The notes below the pieces were generated by a model. That model was given only the letters and a program-made list of their open reading frames with translations. It did not search any database and was not told where the DNA came from. The translations under genes were made by a program, and so were the position numbers. From Calliopum simillimum (taxonomy: Eukaryota; Arthropoda; Insecta; Diptera; Lauxaniidae), in contig OX638368.1 in assembly GCA_951812925.1 (NCBI GenBank), positions 1,488,001 through 1,552,000 of the forward strand: 64,000 nucleotides of DNA, given 5' to 3'. Below, in pieces: positions 1-11,593 of this stretch. The number at the start of each line of letters is the position of its first letter. Position 1 is the first letter of the stretch.

Positions 1-520
1 CGAACGACGCGCCTAAAATTATGCAATTTATGAAAGCAATGCCAAGAGCAGATTAAATGAAATCCCAAAAGCATAAATTACACCCGTCAGCATAAATTGG
101 CGTTTATTTAGCTTTTTGTTGTTTTAAGTCACTGTTGTTGTTGTTGTTGTTTCTCGTATACGAAAACGCGCAGATTTTGCAGTAAGAAAATAATAAAAAG
201 ACATATATATAGTATATGAATCCAATAAGCTTACTATAAGTGAGAACAGGATCAATATAAAAATTTATTGATTACACAAGGTAACACAGTTTGCTCTTGC
301 TATGCAAACAAGTAACGACAGGGAAAGTCTATACAAATACTTTAAAGATTTAAGATTTTTTTATATTTCAAATCATATTGTTTTATCTTTATAAAAGTAA
401 AACAGTAGACAATTACAGGGGTTATCCATCAGTTTAAACTTTTTAAAAAAAAGTGGCTATTTTCATTGTAATATTACTGTTTTTGCAACATTTCGTAATT
501 CTCCGTTTTAAATTCTCCGT
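1..520. other. AT-rich non-coding DNA
   Basis: No open frame with protein-like composition and no recognisable RNA gene. A short TTG run lies near 132-150. I see nothing else to annotate here. Confidence 0.6.
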
Positions 521-524
521 TTAG

Positions 525-1090
525 TAACCCTCCACCTGGCTTTTTTTTTTTTTTGTTTTGTTAGTTTTGCTTAAACCATTTTTAAAAAAATTTAAATTTA
601 GTCTTAAAACATTAAATAAACATCAAAAGTTAAAATCCAACTTATATTTTTAGGGTTGCCACCTGGCTAGTTTTGAAAATCTTATATACTTTTTTGACTA
701 AATTGGAAATTTTGGCTTCAGAACAGCTCAGATAAACTTTTCTGAAACTGCACAAAAATGCTGAGGGTTGCCACACGTTTTTTTTTTTTGGTGTTAGTTT
801 TTTTAAACCGAATTTCGGTTCGATGAGTATTTAAGGATTTAAGCGTCGATCAATTTTGAACAATTTAAACTATTATTATTTAGTGTGTAATTATAATAGC
901 GATTTAAAAAAAAAAAAGATTTAAGATAAATTTTTGAAAGCAACCATTTTTGGCAACCCTAAAAATGTAGTTTAGATTTTTCTTAAGTTTATTTAAGCGT
1001 TTCAAGACTAAAATCTTATTTTAAGTTTTTTAGAAAATAGTTTAAGCGAAACTTCAAAAAAGAAAAACATATGGCAACCCTGAAAGTTTA
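525..1090. repeat. Cluster of GGGTTGCCAC motifs in both orientations
   Basis: The motif AGGGTTGCCAC occurs on the plus strand at about 652 and 764, and as its reverse complement near 951 and 1072, with a degenerate copy near 525. The stretches between are poly-T/poly-A rich. Motifs of this kind at the ends of AT-rich blocks suggest one or more decayed MITEs, possibly nested, but I cannot pair the ends with certainty or see a target duplication. Confidence 0.4.
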
Positions 1091-1299
1091 GGTTCACTTT
1101 TTAAAAAATATTTCCGAAGTTCAGGTCATCATTTGCTATATCTTCAGGCAATAAAAAATATAAAAAAAATAGGTGGGGACAAAAAATTCGTGTTTTGGTA
1201 CATTTTACGGAGATTTATCCATGTACTAATGTATATTACTTTTTCTTCATTTTTGAACATTTCGATTTCTTGCACTGCCGCTTCGAACTGATTTCTTTA

Positions 1300-1686
1300 G
1301 CCAACGGGAAGCGGAAGCGCATTGAAACGACTTCACATGCGCTTCTAGAGAAGCAAGAAGCTGCTTCCAGTGCTGTTCTCACTGCTTATCTTTTTTAACA
1401 CAGCATGTCCTAGCGGAGATGTAAATCTTCAGAAGCACATGAAATACGATTCAAATACGCTTCCGTGGAAGAACTCATTTGGAAGCATATGAAATACGCT
1501 TCAGTGAAAGTTTTTAAAAATATTAAGTTCCATTTCACAAAAATTTTTTTTTTCTGTAACTTTTGGTCGATTTATTAACTTTTATAAGCAATAAAAAAAA
1601 AAAAAAATTTGAAAAATTTTGTACGCTACCAGAGATGTGCTTCTATTACGCTCTTTTTGGAAGCAGCTTCATTTCTTCCCGTTGGG
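1300..1686. mobile_element. MITE with GCCAACGGGAAGC termini and TA flanks
   Basis: The left end reads GCCAACGGGAAGC and the right end, reverse-complemented, reads CCCAACGGGAAG. Both are bounded by TA (1298-1299 and 1687-1688), as expected for a Tc1/mariner-type target duplication. The 387-bp body has no transposase but many GAAGC/GCTTC words, including AAGCGC near 1316 and GCGCTTC near 1339, also seen in the MITEs at 33121, 50961 and 56046. The small open frame across its left end (1195-1398) is not a credible gene. Confidence 0.65.
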
Positions 1687-1688
1687 TA

Positions 1689-4299
1689 ATAAGTATGAAT
1701 TTGTTGCCAATTGTTTCAGTTTCATGCTGAGTGAAGTAAATCGTATACTTTTTCCTTAATGTAATTCTTTTACCGGGCAATTATTTCTAATTAAAATTAA
1801 TTAGCGATTATTTTCGGAAATGGTGCAGAAATTTTATTAATGAAATCATCAGGAATAATAAGTGGCAAACGTTAAGTGTGACGATTGTTATTGGTCAGGT
1901 GTAGCCTGTAATAACAGAGGATTAGTAAGAATGCAGGGATAACGAGAGCCAATATAGGAATTTCGTATTATGTTAATTTAAAAAAAAAAAAAAATGAAAA
2001 TTAGAAAAGCCAAGAAAATAAAGGAAACTTTGTGATAATTGAATACTAATTCCTTAAGGAACAAAATAAGTTGCATTAAACGTGGTTTCTTCACAATGAA
2101 TACTGAAATATTTTTGTTCTTCTCAAATGCACAAAACTAATTTTAACTTCATGCCTTAACCTTTTAAAAGAATACATAGTACTAAATAACACCAGTGAAA
2201 AACTCCAAATTTACCCGTTGGTAATAAAGTCATTAACGGCAGGCGCTGCTATCGCTGAACAACGCGTTTAAACATTTTAACTCCACGTACAAAAAATGGT
2301 TGTCTCGAAAAAAAAAAATGAATTAAATTTCATTTAGTAGGTGAACACACGGAAAACAACATATAAAAGTGCAGTGTCACGAAATTGGGAGTGGTTGGAA
2401 CTGCCGCAAACAAAAACAACAGTAACAACATTGGTACATTCAAGTACAAGTAGCTACCAAGTAAACTAATATCCTTTTAATATCCTTGTAAGTATCTTTT
2501 ATACGTCGGCGACGACGAACAAACACAAATTGCCATCTTTATGCATTTACATATGTATGTGTTTGTATTCACTTGTCTGTTTCAAGAATACTGCTGCTTC
2601 TTCTCTTTGCTAAATGAAACATTACATGTGATATTAAGCAGCTTCAATGTCCTATCTGCCACCATAAAAATCACAAACAGCACAGTCGCTAAACATGTGA
2701 CAAATAGTAGGCTAATTCATATTTCGGAATGAGAAACATAAAAGGTTTTAAATGTTTTTGGTAAAATAACGCCATCCTTTTGTTGTTCACCATGGTATCA
2801 TAAAGTATATAGAACATTGCGATTTTATGTCCTGATTTTTTAATTTTTTTTTTTTTTCTTTTGTGGGGATAAGCGAAAAACAGTTGCCTTAAAGAAAAAA
2901 AAGAATAGCTTTGCCAAATAATGTGAAAATAGTTTTGTCAACGATGAACTTAAGTTTGACAAGTACAAAGCGACCTTTATTTAAACAAGGCTCATTTTAA
3001 ACTTTGACGCTTTAAAAATCTTATTGATGAATGTCCTGTACATTGTGACATATATGCAGAACGACATCGCATAAATTGGTTACCATGAAAAACAAAAAGA
3101 AATTACTAGAATCATTGAGAAGCAGCTTACAGATATTATAATATAAATACATAAATAACACTGTTCGACATAAAAAAAAAAACACATGAGAAAATCCAAA
3201 AAATTCTTAAAGAAGACGTTAAAAAAAATATCCGTGTCTCGTGATTTTTCCCCAGCACGTCACATTTTTTTTTAATCGATTTTTGAAGTTTTTTTATCCA
3301 CTGTACATGAAAAAACAAAAATACCTCTTGTGTTAAATCGATGAATTTAACTATATGATCCTTACATTTGAGGTGTATCATGTGTTCATCAATCTTATGC
3401 AAAATATTACTGCAAATATTTTTGTAGAAAATTTTAACCATGTACAACCCCCACATTTGGGTAATTTTTGGCCTTTTCTTAAAAATTTGTACCTTGACAC
3501 CTAAAACAGGGGAATATTGAGTCAGTATGTACTACAGAAATATTTGCTATACAATTTCACTACTAGTTGCTGAACACTAAAAAAGCAAAATTTTATCCCG
3601 AAAGCGTTAAAATCAGTAAGCACTTCTAACAATCTACATATATTTTTCCAAATTTCACCCCACTGTAAAACTCTGAAACTACATTTTGTACAAAACTCGT
3701 TCTCACAATATCCAAACGAAATCACACAAAGATCATTTTCCTAGAACGCATTAACCTATTATATCCTGTTTTTATGGGTCTTTTTGACCCCTTTTTCTGT
3801 ACCTGAGCCACAATGGGTTAAAGAATTTTGCAAAAATATCCTACAAAAAATTTCACTAGGATTTACCAAAGACGAAAAATTCTGAAAACTTAAGGTAAGC
3901 GCGTCAGGGATGTAATTAATATGCAATGAGAAAAGTCCTAATTGATTTTAACGATTTTTTTGGTTTCGGGCTCAAATTTCGACCTTTACGTATTTAGAAA
4001 CAATATATCCCTGTTTTGGGTGTCATTTTTGTACCTTTTTAAGTTTGTTTTAAAAAAAGTTCGAAATTGTCGAACAGTGTAAACAGTACCTGCATATTAA
4101 ATTTCATTAAAATACCTTGCAACATTTGCGAGAAATAGCATTTAACGTATTTTGCTTGTATGGGAGGTGCCAAGTGGAACGGCCCATTTTCAGATCAAAG
4201 ATCAGTTAATTTCAGAATATTTGCTTTTACTAGTTTCTTTTCCTACCGTATTATGTTTAAGTGGAAGGTGCCAAGCCCTTCAACGAGTTTTCCCAATAT
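1689..4299. other. Gene-free stretch with a dispersed-repeat relic
   Basis: No supported gene; open frames here are low-complexity. The part around 3740-4080 (motifs such as GGGTCTTTTTGACCC and AATGGGTTAAAG) resembles in wording the stretches at 30720-31010 and 39300-39560, so it is probably part of an old dispersed repeat. GGTGCCAAG occurs near 4167 and 4266. Confidence 0.45.
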
Positions 4300-4385
4300 A
4301 ACGACACGTTAGGTCAGTTTATAAGGTTGGCGACTCATAATTTGGAAGTCATAGATTCGATTCTCAGTAAACATAAATTTTTTTT
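4300..4385 (+). pseudogene. tRNA-Met(CAT)-derived relic or SINE head
   Basis: The stretch reads like a decayed elongator tRNA-Met: an A-box-like TTAGGTCAGTTTATAAGG (about 4309), an anticodon arm with GACTCATAATTTGG (CAT anticodon, about 4332), and a B-box-like AGATTCGATTC (about 4353). A run of T follows at about 4378, as at polymerase III terminators. The acceptor stem does not pair, so it is not a working tRNA. A tRNA-derived SINE head or a tRNA pseudogene both fit. Confidence 0.45.
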
Positions 4386-5257
4386 TTATTTTAAATTAAA
4401 TATAAAAATGTTTGAAAAATATTTTGTAATGAACTTAATATATACTAACAAAATGTTAATTGAAAAGTTAAAAAACAATTTAAAAATATTGAATAAAAAC
4501 ATTTGGAAAATATTGTACAAAAACATTTGGGTCATTCCACGGAGGATTTTCATTCAAAAAATTTTTTGACCTGAATAATTCTTTTTCGCATTCTTTGACT
4601 CAAAATAAAAGACCAGTATTTTTCTTTTCGTCAGGATATGCACATTTCTCAAGCTATGAATTTCTCAATTTTTCAGGTTCAAAGAATGTTCCACTTTATA
4701 CTTGCTAATATGCAAAAGAAATATTTAATTAACAATGTATCAAACCATGATGAAATGTATGCTTTTTTCTCAGCTTTCGAATGAAGGATATTACAAATCG
4801 ATCCAACTAATTGTTTATAAAAAAAAGTGACAGTTTCCTAAGCAAATTAATTTTTTTCAAATTCGGGACTGTTTTTTTTCGATTTTTTTGCGGGAAAATA
4901 TTTTTTTAACACTTTTGCAGTTACCCTCAAAATTTCAGAATGGATCGTCAAGAATTGTGGCCGCAATGAATTTTTAAATTTGTGCGATCGCGCTTGGAAA
5001 TGCGCGCGCTCGCTCAGGTTCGCGTCAAGCGTGTTCATTCCTATTATTTTGCAGGAAACCAGACAAAGGCGAATTTCTTGACGATCCATTCCGAAATTTT
5101 GAGGGTATCTGCAAAAGTGTTAAAAAAACATTTTCCCGCAAAAAATCGAAAAAAAAAAATAGTCCCGAATTTGAAAAAAATTGATTTGTTTAGGAAACTG
5201 TCATTTTTTTTTATAAAAAATTACTTGGATCGATTTGTAAAATCTTTCGTTCGAAAG

Positions 5258-7488
5258 ATTTAATTTAAGATTTAATTTATTATTATTATTATTAAATTCA
5301 GTTCGGGGCACAATAAGACTTAGTCTTTTATAGTACATAAAAATGGAAATAATTAATCACAAAAAAATTATAACTATTTTAAAATTAAGGTCTTAGCCTA
5401 AAATAAATAAAAGAGATTACTGAATGAATAGAACAATAACTTGATAGTATAAAGAAGAGAGAAAGATAGAAAGTACAGAAAAAGTAATGATCAGTTGGTA
5501 AGGAAATTAAAAATGGCTGTTTTGAAATTGCTTCCTGCAGTTATGCGTCTTATGCTAAAAGGTAATGAGTTCCAAAGTCTAACAGTGCTGATAAAGAAGA
5601 ACCTACCAGAGTTGAGATAATTAATTCTCGGAACAATAAGATTTATTGATCTGTTATGCTGACAAAAATGGAGCTTGTTGTATAGATACTCAGGGCAACG
5701 CGAATAGATAAGTTTGTGTAGAAACTGCAAATTGCGAATTTTCAAGTAATCAATTAGGCTACAACCCAGTACACCCTTGCTTAGCTCGGAAATATGTTCA
5801 AATTGACGAATGCGATATACATATCTAGCAGCGTTATTGAACGCTACAAGCATTTTATGCTGGGATTGACAATCCAGTTTACAAAAGACTAAGTGGAAAT
5901 AAGATATATAGGGCATAATCAATTGTTGAACAAGCCAACGCCTAGTTTCTAATGGAGTATAGACAGCAGATATCCTTAACAAACGAAGAGTACAGTAAAT
6001 TTTACCTATTATGCTATTAACGTGGTCATTACAGGTCAGATTAGAGTTAAGAATATATCCGAGATTTTTAATCTTGTGAACAAAATCTAACTGAGAGGGG
6101 AATCCCTTGAAGACTTAGATCACTCCTCGCTATAGGTAACACCTTTGATTTTAGAGGGTTTATTTGGAGAAAGTTCCGGGTAGCCCACTTACATAACAGA
6201 GACAAATCACCATTAAGTCTGCAGCATAAATCTTCATCTAGTCCAATAGGGCGAGCAAGGTAAAGTTGGATGTCGTCAGCGTATGCATGGACTGTAGCAT
6301 ATCTACATACGGAAAATATATCGTTTATATAAATTGTAAACAACAGTGGACCCAAAATCGATCCTTGCGGAACACCTACACTAACTGACTTAAGAGAGGA
6401 TATCTTACGGTTAACTTTTTCTTGTTGCATTCTATCTTTCAAATAGTTACATATTAAATTCGCTGCACTGTCACTAAAATTAAAATGAAACTTAAGTTTT
6501 TGACACAGAAGAGTATGGTTCACAGAATCAAAGGCCTTAGAAAAGTCCAAAAGACAAAGAAGCGTTATGAAATTTTGGTCATAGGGCGTTCTTATATCAT
6601 CAATAACTTTCATTAAGGCAGTGGAGCAGCTGTGACCAACACGAAAACCTAACTGAAGTGGCGATAAAAGCTTATTAGAGCTTAAATAATCAGAAATTTG
6701 ATCATACATTATTCTTTCACAAACTTTACCTAGCGCAGGAAAAATACTTATGGGCCTGTAGTCACCACACACAGAGGCATTAGCTTTTTTAGCAATAGGC
6801 GTAACGATAGCGACTTTCCAGGAATCAGGAAAAGAAGAACATGTAAAGCAGTGATTTATAGTTTGAGTAAGAGGTGATAATATGAAAGCCAATATCAGTT
6901 TGACAAATTTGATCGAAATTCCGTCATAGCCAACAGCATTTGAGCTAGTTTTCATAATGGACCTAGCAACATCTTCTTCACTTACGGCAGAAAACTGAAA
7001 GGAAGTATTAGGAGAACTGTTCGAGGGGACAAGAGACACAGTTGAATTGACGCTATCCATTATATTCAAGCTGCCACTAGCAAGAAAAAAATCATTAAGT
7101 TCATCGGGATCTAACAAGCATTCAGCTTTCTCTTTGCTCGAAATTCTGTATTTTTTTATATTTTGCCAAAGTTGTTTAGAGCTGAGCTTCGTATTTAACT
7201 TGGAGTTAAAAAAATTTTTTTTAGTCTGATTTAATAATTCAGTCGCATGATTCCTAGCTCTTCTGAATTTATCCCAATTAACCGGAGTACGGCTCTTTTT
7301 CCACTAAGAGTTAAGTCGGTTTCTCTTTTTGACTGCAGCTAGCACAGAATCGTTAATCCAAGGACTACTATTACGCTTAGTAATCACCGTTCGCAAGGGT
7401 ACATGGCGAAAAAAGGCAGAATCAATTTTAACATAAGAAATCTTAACTTATCATTAACACTCTCATAGAACCAACATTCACTCCAAAA
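5258..7488 (-). mobile_element. 5'-truncated LINE inserted in the hairpin element
   Basis: The element reads on the minus strand and carries a reverse transcriptase relic. Its 3' end lies at 5258-5300, where the minus strand ends in a short run of TAA repeats, not poly-A, as in I-like and some CR1-like LINEs. The insertion point is fixed by the host hairpin: its arm stops after TCGAAAG at 5257 and resumes at GAGAAAAAAGC at 7489. The 5' part (ORF1 and endonuclease) is missing, as is usual for target-primed insertion. Confidence 0.7.
5491..7440 (-). pseudogene. Non-LTR reverse transcriptase relic (CR1/I-like)
   Basis: The main open part (7117-6068) shows the fingers-palm order of a LINE reverse transcriptase: a YRPIS motif, an LLDFSKAFDSVNH box with the first catalytic Asp, VGVPQGSILGPLLF, and the catalytic YADD in HAYADDIQLY. 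The thumb/C-terminal part (5982-5491), ending with the typical RLWNSLP-like motif, lies in another frame, so a frameshift lies near 6068. Upstream, the linker that normally follows the endonuclease reads on from about 7440 but has an in-frame stop near 7305. It is inactive. The clade is uncertain; the motif wording fits CR1 or I-like elements better than jockey. Confidence 0.75.
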
Positions 7489-7740
7489 GAGAAAAAAGCA
7501 TACATTTCATCATGTTATGATACATTGTTAATTAAATATTTCTTTTGCATATTAGCAAGTATAAAGAGGAACTTTCTTTGAACCTGAAAAATTGAAAAAT
7601 TCATAACTAGAGAAATGTGCATATCCTGACGAAAAAAAAATACGTGTCTTTTATTTTGATTCAAAGAATGCGAAAAAAAATTATTCGGGTCAAAAAATTT
7701 TTTTAATGAAATCCTCCGTGGAATGACCCATTTATAATAA

Positions 7741-10129
7741 GCTTGCTCCAAATGATTTTCACAAGCTTGCAATAAAGGGTCCAGTTTCGATTATTAAATA
7801 ATTAAAATTCAAGAATTTCCAAACATTTAGCAAGTTAATTTCGAAACAAAATATTTGCTTCAAACGTTTTTGTTTGTTGGGAAGATACATGTGTATTTCA
7901 ATATTTTTCTACACTTTCGATAGTTTTCTATACTTTTGGACTTTCACCGATATTTAAGATGTGGTAATTTTATGGAACTATCGGATAAACTCGAAAAAGT
8001 TAAAATTGCCTTAGAAATATTTTGTCAGAAAATTCGTAATTCCTTTTTAAAACATTAAATCCACTTCCTAATTCCATCCCAATGTACGAAGAGTTTTAAG
8101 TAGTTCCAGGAAGATTTCCGAATGAAAGCTCAAAAGCTAACATTTTAAATCAAAAGAATGCCTCTGCATAGCTTTCATATATTGATTATCGTGAATTTCC
8201 GAACATGTCAATTATTTTAGCAGAAACAAAAACAATCAAATTTAAAATCGATTCGTGGTAATAATGCCATTCGTTAAAGAATCCTTCTTAGAACACTCAT
8301 GAGAAGTAATATATTAAGAACGCGTGCTTTTTAGTTTTAGCAATGGGAAAAGGTTATCGAGGAAAAACAATTATGATTTATTATTCATTTAAAAGGAATA
8401 AACTTGAATATCGATGTCTAAATTTACAACGTTGAATCCAAACGTGTACCAATTATTTTATAAAACGAAAAGACAACAGTACCACAAGTCACTTTGGAAC
8501 GTGCAACTAAACAAACAAATTGGTAAGAAGCATCAATTTCAATTAAAATACATACATATATCAATCAAATAATGACATACAATCAATGTTAAATTAAATA
8601 TCACTATTCGAAGATGTGCTTTTTTATTATCTTTTGGTTTTTTGAAAAGAATTTTTTTTTTCTTTGTGATATCAACTGTTTCCCAAGTAGAAGTCGTCCA
8701 TTCTGCATGCTGGGGATCTGTTACATCATTTCCTAAAATAAACAAATAAAAAGGAACAATAAAGAAATGAAATGTAAAGTAAAACAAATATTAATGATGT
8801 TGAAAAAAGACACACACACATTGTATGGCGCGCGTGTGCCTGGCATTGACAGCGAGAGTGCACTATCTGATACCCCGTCCTTCCCTCCGCACCATTTTGC
8901 TTCTTTTATTCGCTACCATTGCTGTTGCAACATCAACTTTTTGTCACGTTTTATGTAATGTATGCTATTCCTCTTTCTGTGTCGCATTAACCATATTTGG
9001 AAGTTAATTTTTGCAGCTGCATCCTTGTAATTACAATGCGAGTGTTCGCTCTAAAAACAAATATATTAACGTGGAAGTAACCCCTGTTTGGAAACATGAC
9101 CCCGCGCAAATTATTTTGTGTGATTTGTATCAAAAATCGTGACAAGCAAAAAGCAAACTGGAAGCTGACTTCGACCTCCAAAAATTGCAAAAACTGCAAC
9201 ATGAAATTGGTAGAATAAGATCAAAATTCAATGAATTAAACACTGTCAAACACGCCCTATATTTTAAAAGCTTGAGTATTCCCTATGCAGTTTAGTAGAT
9301 TTTTGGATATTTTCTACGGGTTAATATTTGTAATTGAGTAACACATTCCTTAACACTCATCTTCTAAATACATGAAACCATATCAACATCACTGCTACAA
9401 CTAAATTTCTACTATTGTATCTGATACTGAGGATACTTGAAAACATGGCCATTTAATGTGGTCAAGATAAAAACATCAGGCTACTCGCTTAAGCGTAAAA
9501 CTACAAGACAATGATGGAAAATGGAGAAAACACAGACCATAGGAATACAACAAGGCCATTTACAATGCACATAAAGTGAAAACGTAAAACCCTTCAAGTC
9601 GATGGCATTGCATTTTTCATACACTGTGTTGCTTCATTTTATCGATCCTTTTATAACGCTTCAGTGTTCGGTGAGCATATACATTTTATTTATACATTTT
9701 AAGCTTCTGGTCTCTTTTAAACATCCTTTTGCGAATGTTGCATGCTTTTCAACAACAATAACAGTAACAACAATATAGCAGAACACATGCCTGTGGCCTA
9801 AAACCTTGACATTATCTCGTGTTTTGTCATTTGTTCACATTTATTTCTGTTTGGTTTTGCTTTGAAATCTCATCGCTTGAAATTGTGGAGTGAACAGAGA
9901 TGTTCCTTTCTTGATGTTTTCGTTATTCGATGTTTTTTCGCAAAGAAAAGTCAACTTTAATTTTTATCAGTTTTATTACAAAGACATTTTAAGACTCTGC
10001 AGGTAGTTAAAAAACTATACAACGCACTTTGGCTTAACACATAATGGGCCATTGATCGAGAAATCGACCACAGACTTTGGAATTTTTTTCGGCCTTGTTA
10101 CAAGATTGATTTTTTCTCAGCGAGATAAC
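7741..10129. other. Gene-free stretch
   Basis: No supported gene. One short minus-strand stretch (about 8732 down to 8600) has a good-looking splice acceptor and protein-like composition, but nothing else supports an exon. A single unit of the repeat seen at 10130-10392 (TATTTTTC then TTGGACTTTCACCGATATTT) lies at about 7890-7975. CA repeats and poly-A/T runs make up much of the rest. Confidence 0.45.
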
Positions 10130-10392
10130 GTTTAGATGTTTTTTGATAAATTTGGACTTTTAACGATTTCTTTTGGACCTTTACCAAAACTTTGGATGTT
10201 TTTCGATACATTTGGACTTTTGCCCGTAAATGTTTTAAATGATATTTTAGTTTCAATATTTTTCGACAATTACCAATTTCCTCAATGTAATTTAATATTT
10301 TTCGAAACTTTTGGACTTCCACCGGAGAAATGGGTGTATTTTAATATTTTTCAATATATTTGGACTTTTACCGATATTTTAGATGTGATATA
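10130..10392 (+). repeat. Degenerate ~50-60 bp tandem repeat
   Basis: About five imperfect units carry the words GATGTTTTTCGATA or AATATTTTTCGA followed by TTTGGACTTTTACCGA. Spacing varies from about 45 to 65 bp. The plus-strand frame at 10136-10447 and the minus-strand frame at 10098-10322 both run through this repeat and show its period in their residues, so neither is a credible gene. Confidence 0.6.
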
Positions 10393-10564
10393 CTTTATGA
10401 AAAGAAATAAAATAAACATATTGGAGTATCAATTTGTAGCATATTAAAAATAAAGAATAGTTTTTGTTATTAGCTTTTTTAGTGCTTTCTTGCTTTTTAT
10501 CAAAACCCGAGCAACGCCGGGTAAAACGGCTATTAAAAGTATAAAAGTTTCAAGGACTGCTCAT

Positions 10565-11584
10565 TAGACCAGGTCGATTTTATATGCAGCAAAATAAATC
10601 ATCCCGAAACCGACTCAAAAGTTAGAGGGACTCTTAAAACGATATCTGCATAATTTTTTTCTTTCTTTTCATTCTGAGAGAAACCAACGGAGCACTCTTG
10701 ACTCTACTGAAGGCCTATTCTAGCTAAAAAAACAAGTTTTTGTTCATAATTTTAGAAATTAAGATTATGTGTTACAAAAATTTTGGCGTTTGAAAATTAT
10801 GATTATGATTTTGTTTTTTTTTTTTTTTTTTTTTTGGGGTATAGATAATAATCGGTACCAAATCTCGATTTTTTTACGTTTTCCAATAACGAGGTCGGAA
10901 AAAGGATTTTTTACTCAGAAGCAAGGTATCTAATAAAAAAAGAGTATAGGGCGAAAAATACTTAGAGTGGTCCACGTGTGAAATTTTAATTTTTTAGAAT
11001 TTTTTGAGATATTTTATAATTTTTCAAAACTTGGTCAAAAAAATATTCCAAAAATTCTCAAAAAATTCACACCTATCCTTTGAAAGATTCTCAGTATTTT
11101 ATATCATATGAATTTTTTTATATGAGCATAACAGCTGAAAACTCAATTTGATAAACTTTTTAAAAAAATAAAAATAATTTCCAAAAACAACAAAAAAATT
11201 CACACGTATTCCTTGGACAATTTGGATGCCTTGCTTTTGAGTAAAAAATCGTTTTTCCGAACTCAATATTGAAAAACGTAAAAAAATCCATTTTTGGAAC
11301 CGAATATTATCTATACTCCAAAAAAAATTAAAAATATTTAAACTCCAAAATTTTTATAAGAACATAAACTTTATTTTTAAAGCATACTGGGGTATCCATT
11401 TTTTAATGAAAGAAAAGTTATGACCAAAAAACATGTTTTTTTAGCCAAAATAGGCCTTCAGTACAATCAAAGGTGCTCCATTTGTTTTTCTCAGAATGAA
11501 AAAATAATGAATCAGATATCGTTTTTAAGAGTCCCCCTAACGTCTGAGTCTGTTTCAGAATGAATCTACATTTCGACCCGATCT
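10565..11584. mobile_element. Hairpin (foldback) element, copy 1, with 9-bp direct repeat
   Basis: The ends read AGACCAGGTCGA (left) and AGATCGGGTCGA (right, reverse-complemented). Inside, both arms carry GAGGGACTCTTAAAACGATAT-type, GGAGCAC and GATTTTTTACTC words in the same order, so the 1.02-kb body folds on itself. The 9-mer ACTGCTCAT occurs immediately outside both ends (10556-10564 and 11585-11593), which fits a target duplication of 8-9 bp. No transposase is present. The TSD length would suit hAT, P or foldback-type elements, but the family cannot be named from this. Confidence 0.7.
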
Positions 11585-11593
11585 ACTGCTCAT

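Larger units (their letters stand above)
4528..7740. mobile_element. Long hairpin (foldback) element interrupted by a LINE
   Basis: Both outer ends read TGGGTCATTCCACGG when the right one is reverse-complemented. The left arm (4528 to about 4960) pairs with about 5060-5257 plus 7489-7740. Removing 5258-7488 therefore gives one hairpin with arms of roughly 430 bp and a loop of about 100 bp. The loop is locally GC-richer (GCGATCGCGC near 4983). No transposase is encoded, so it is a non-autonomous foldback or MITE-like element. I see no clear target duplication. The overlapping open frames on both strands around 4847-5263 are products of this symmetry. Confidence 0.7.

Noticed and set aside
9140..9300. 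Short plus-strand stretch coding an amphipathic FDLQKLQKLQHEIGRIRSKF-like helix
   Set aside because: An in-frame stop lies just upstream, no start or splice site fits, and no family was recognised.
10506..10528. ACCCGAGCAACGCCGGGTAAA, resembling a word at the ends of some arthropod repeats
   Set aside because: Single short word without further similarity; it is self-complementary in part, so chance is possible.
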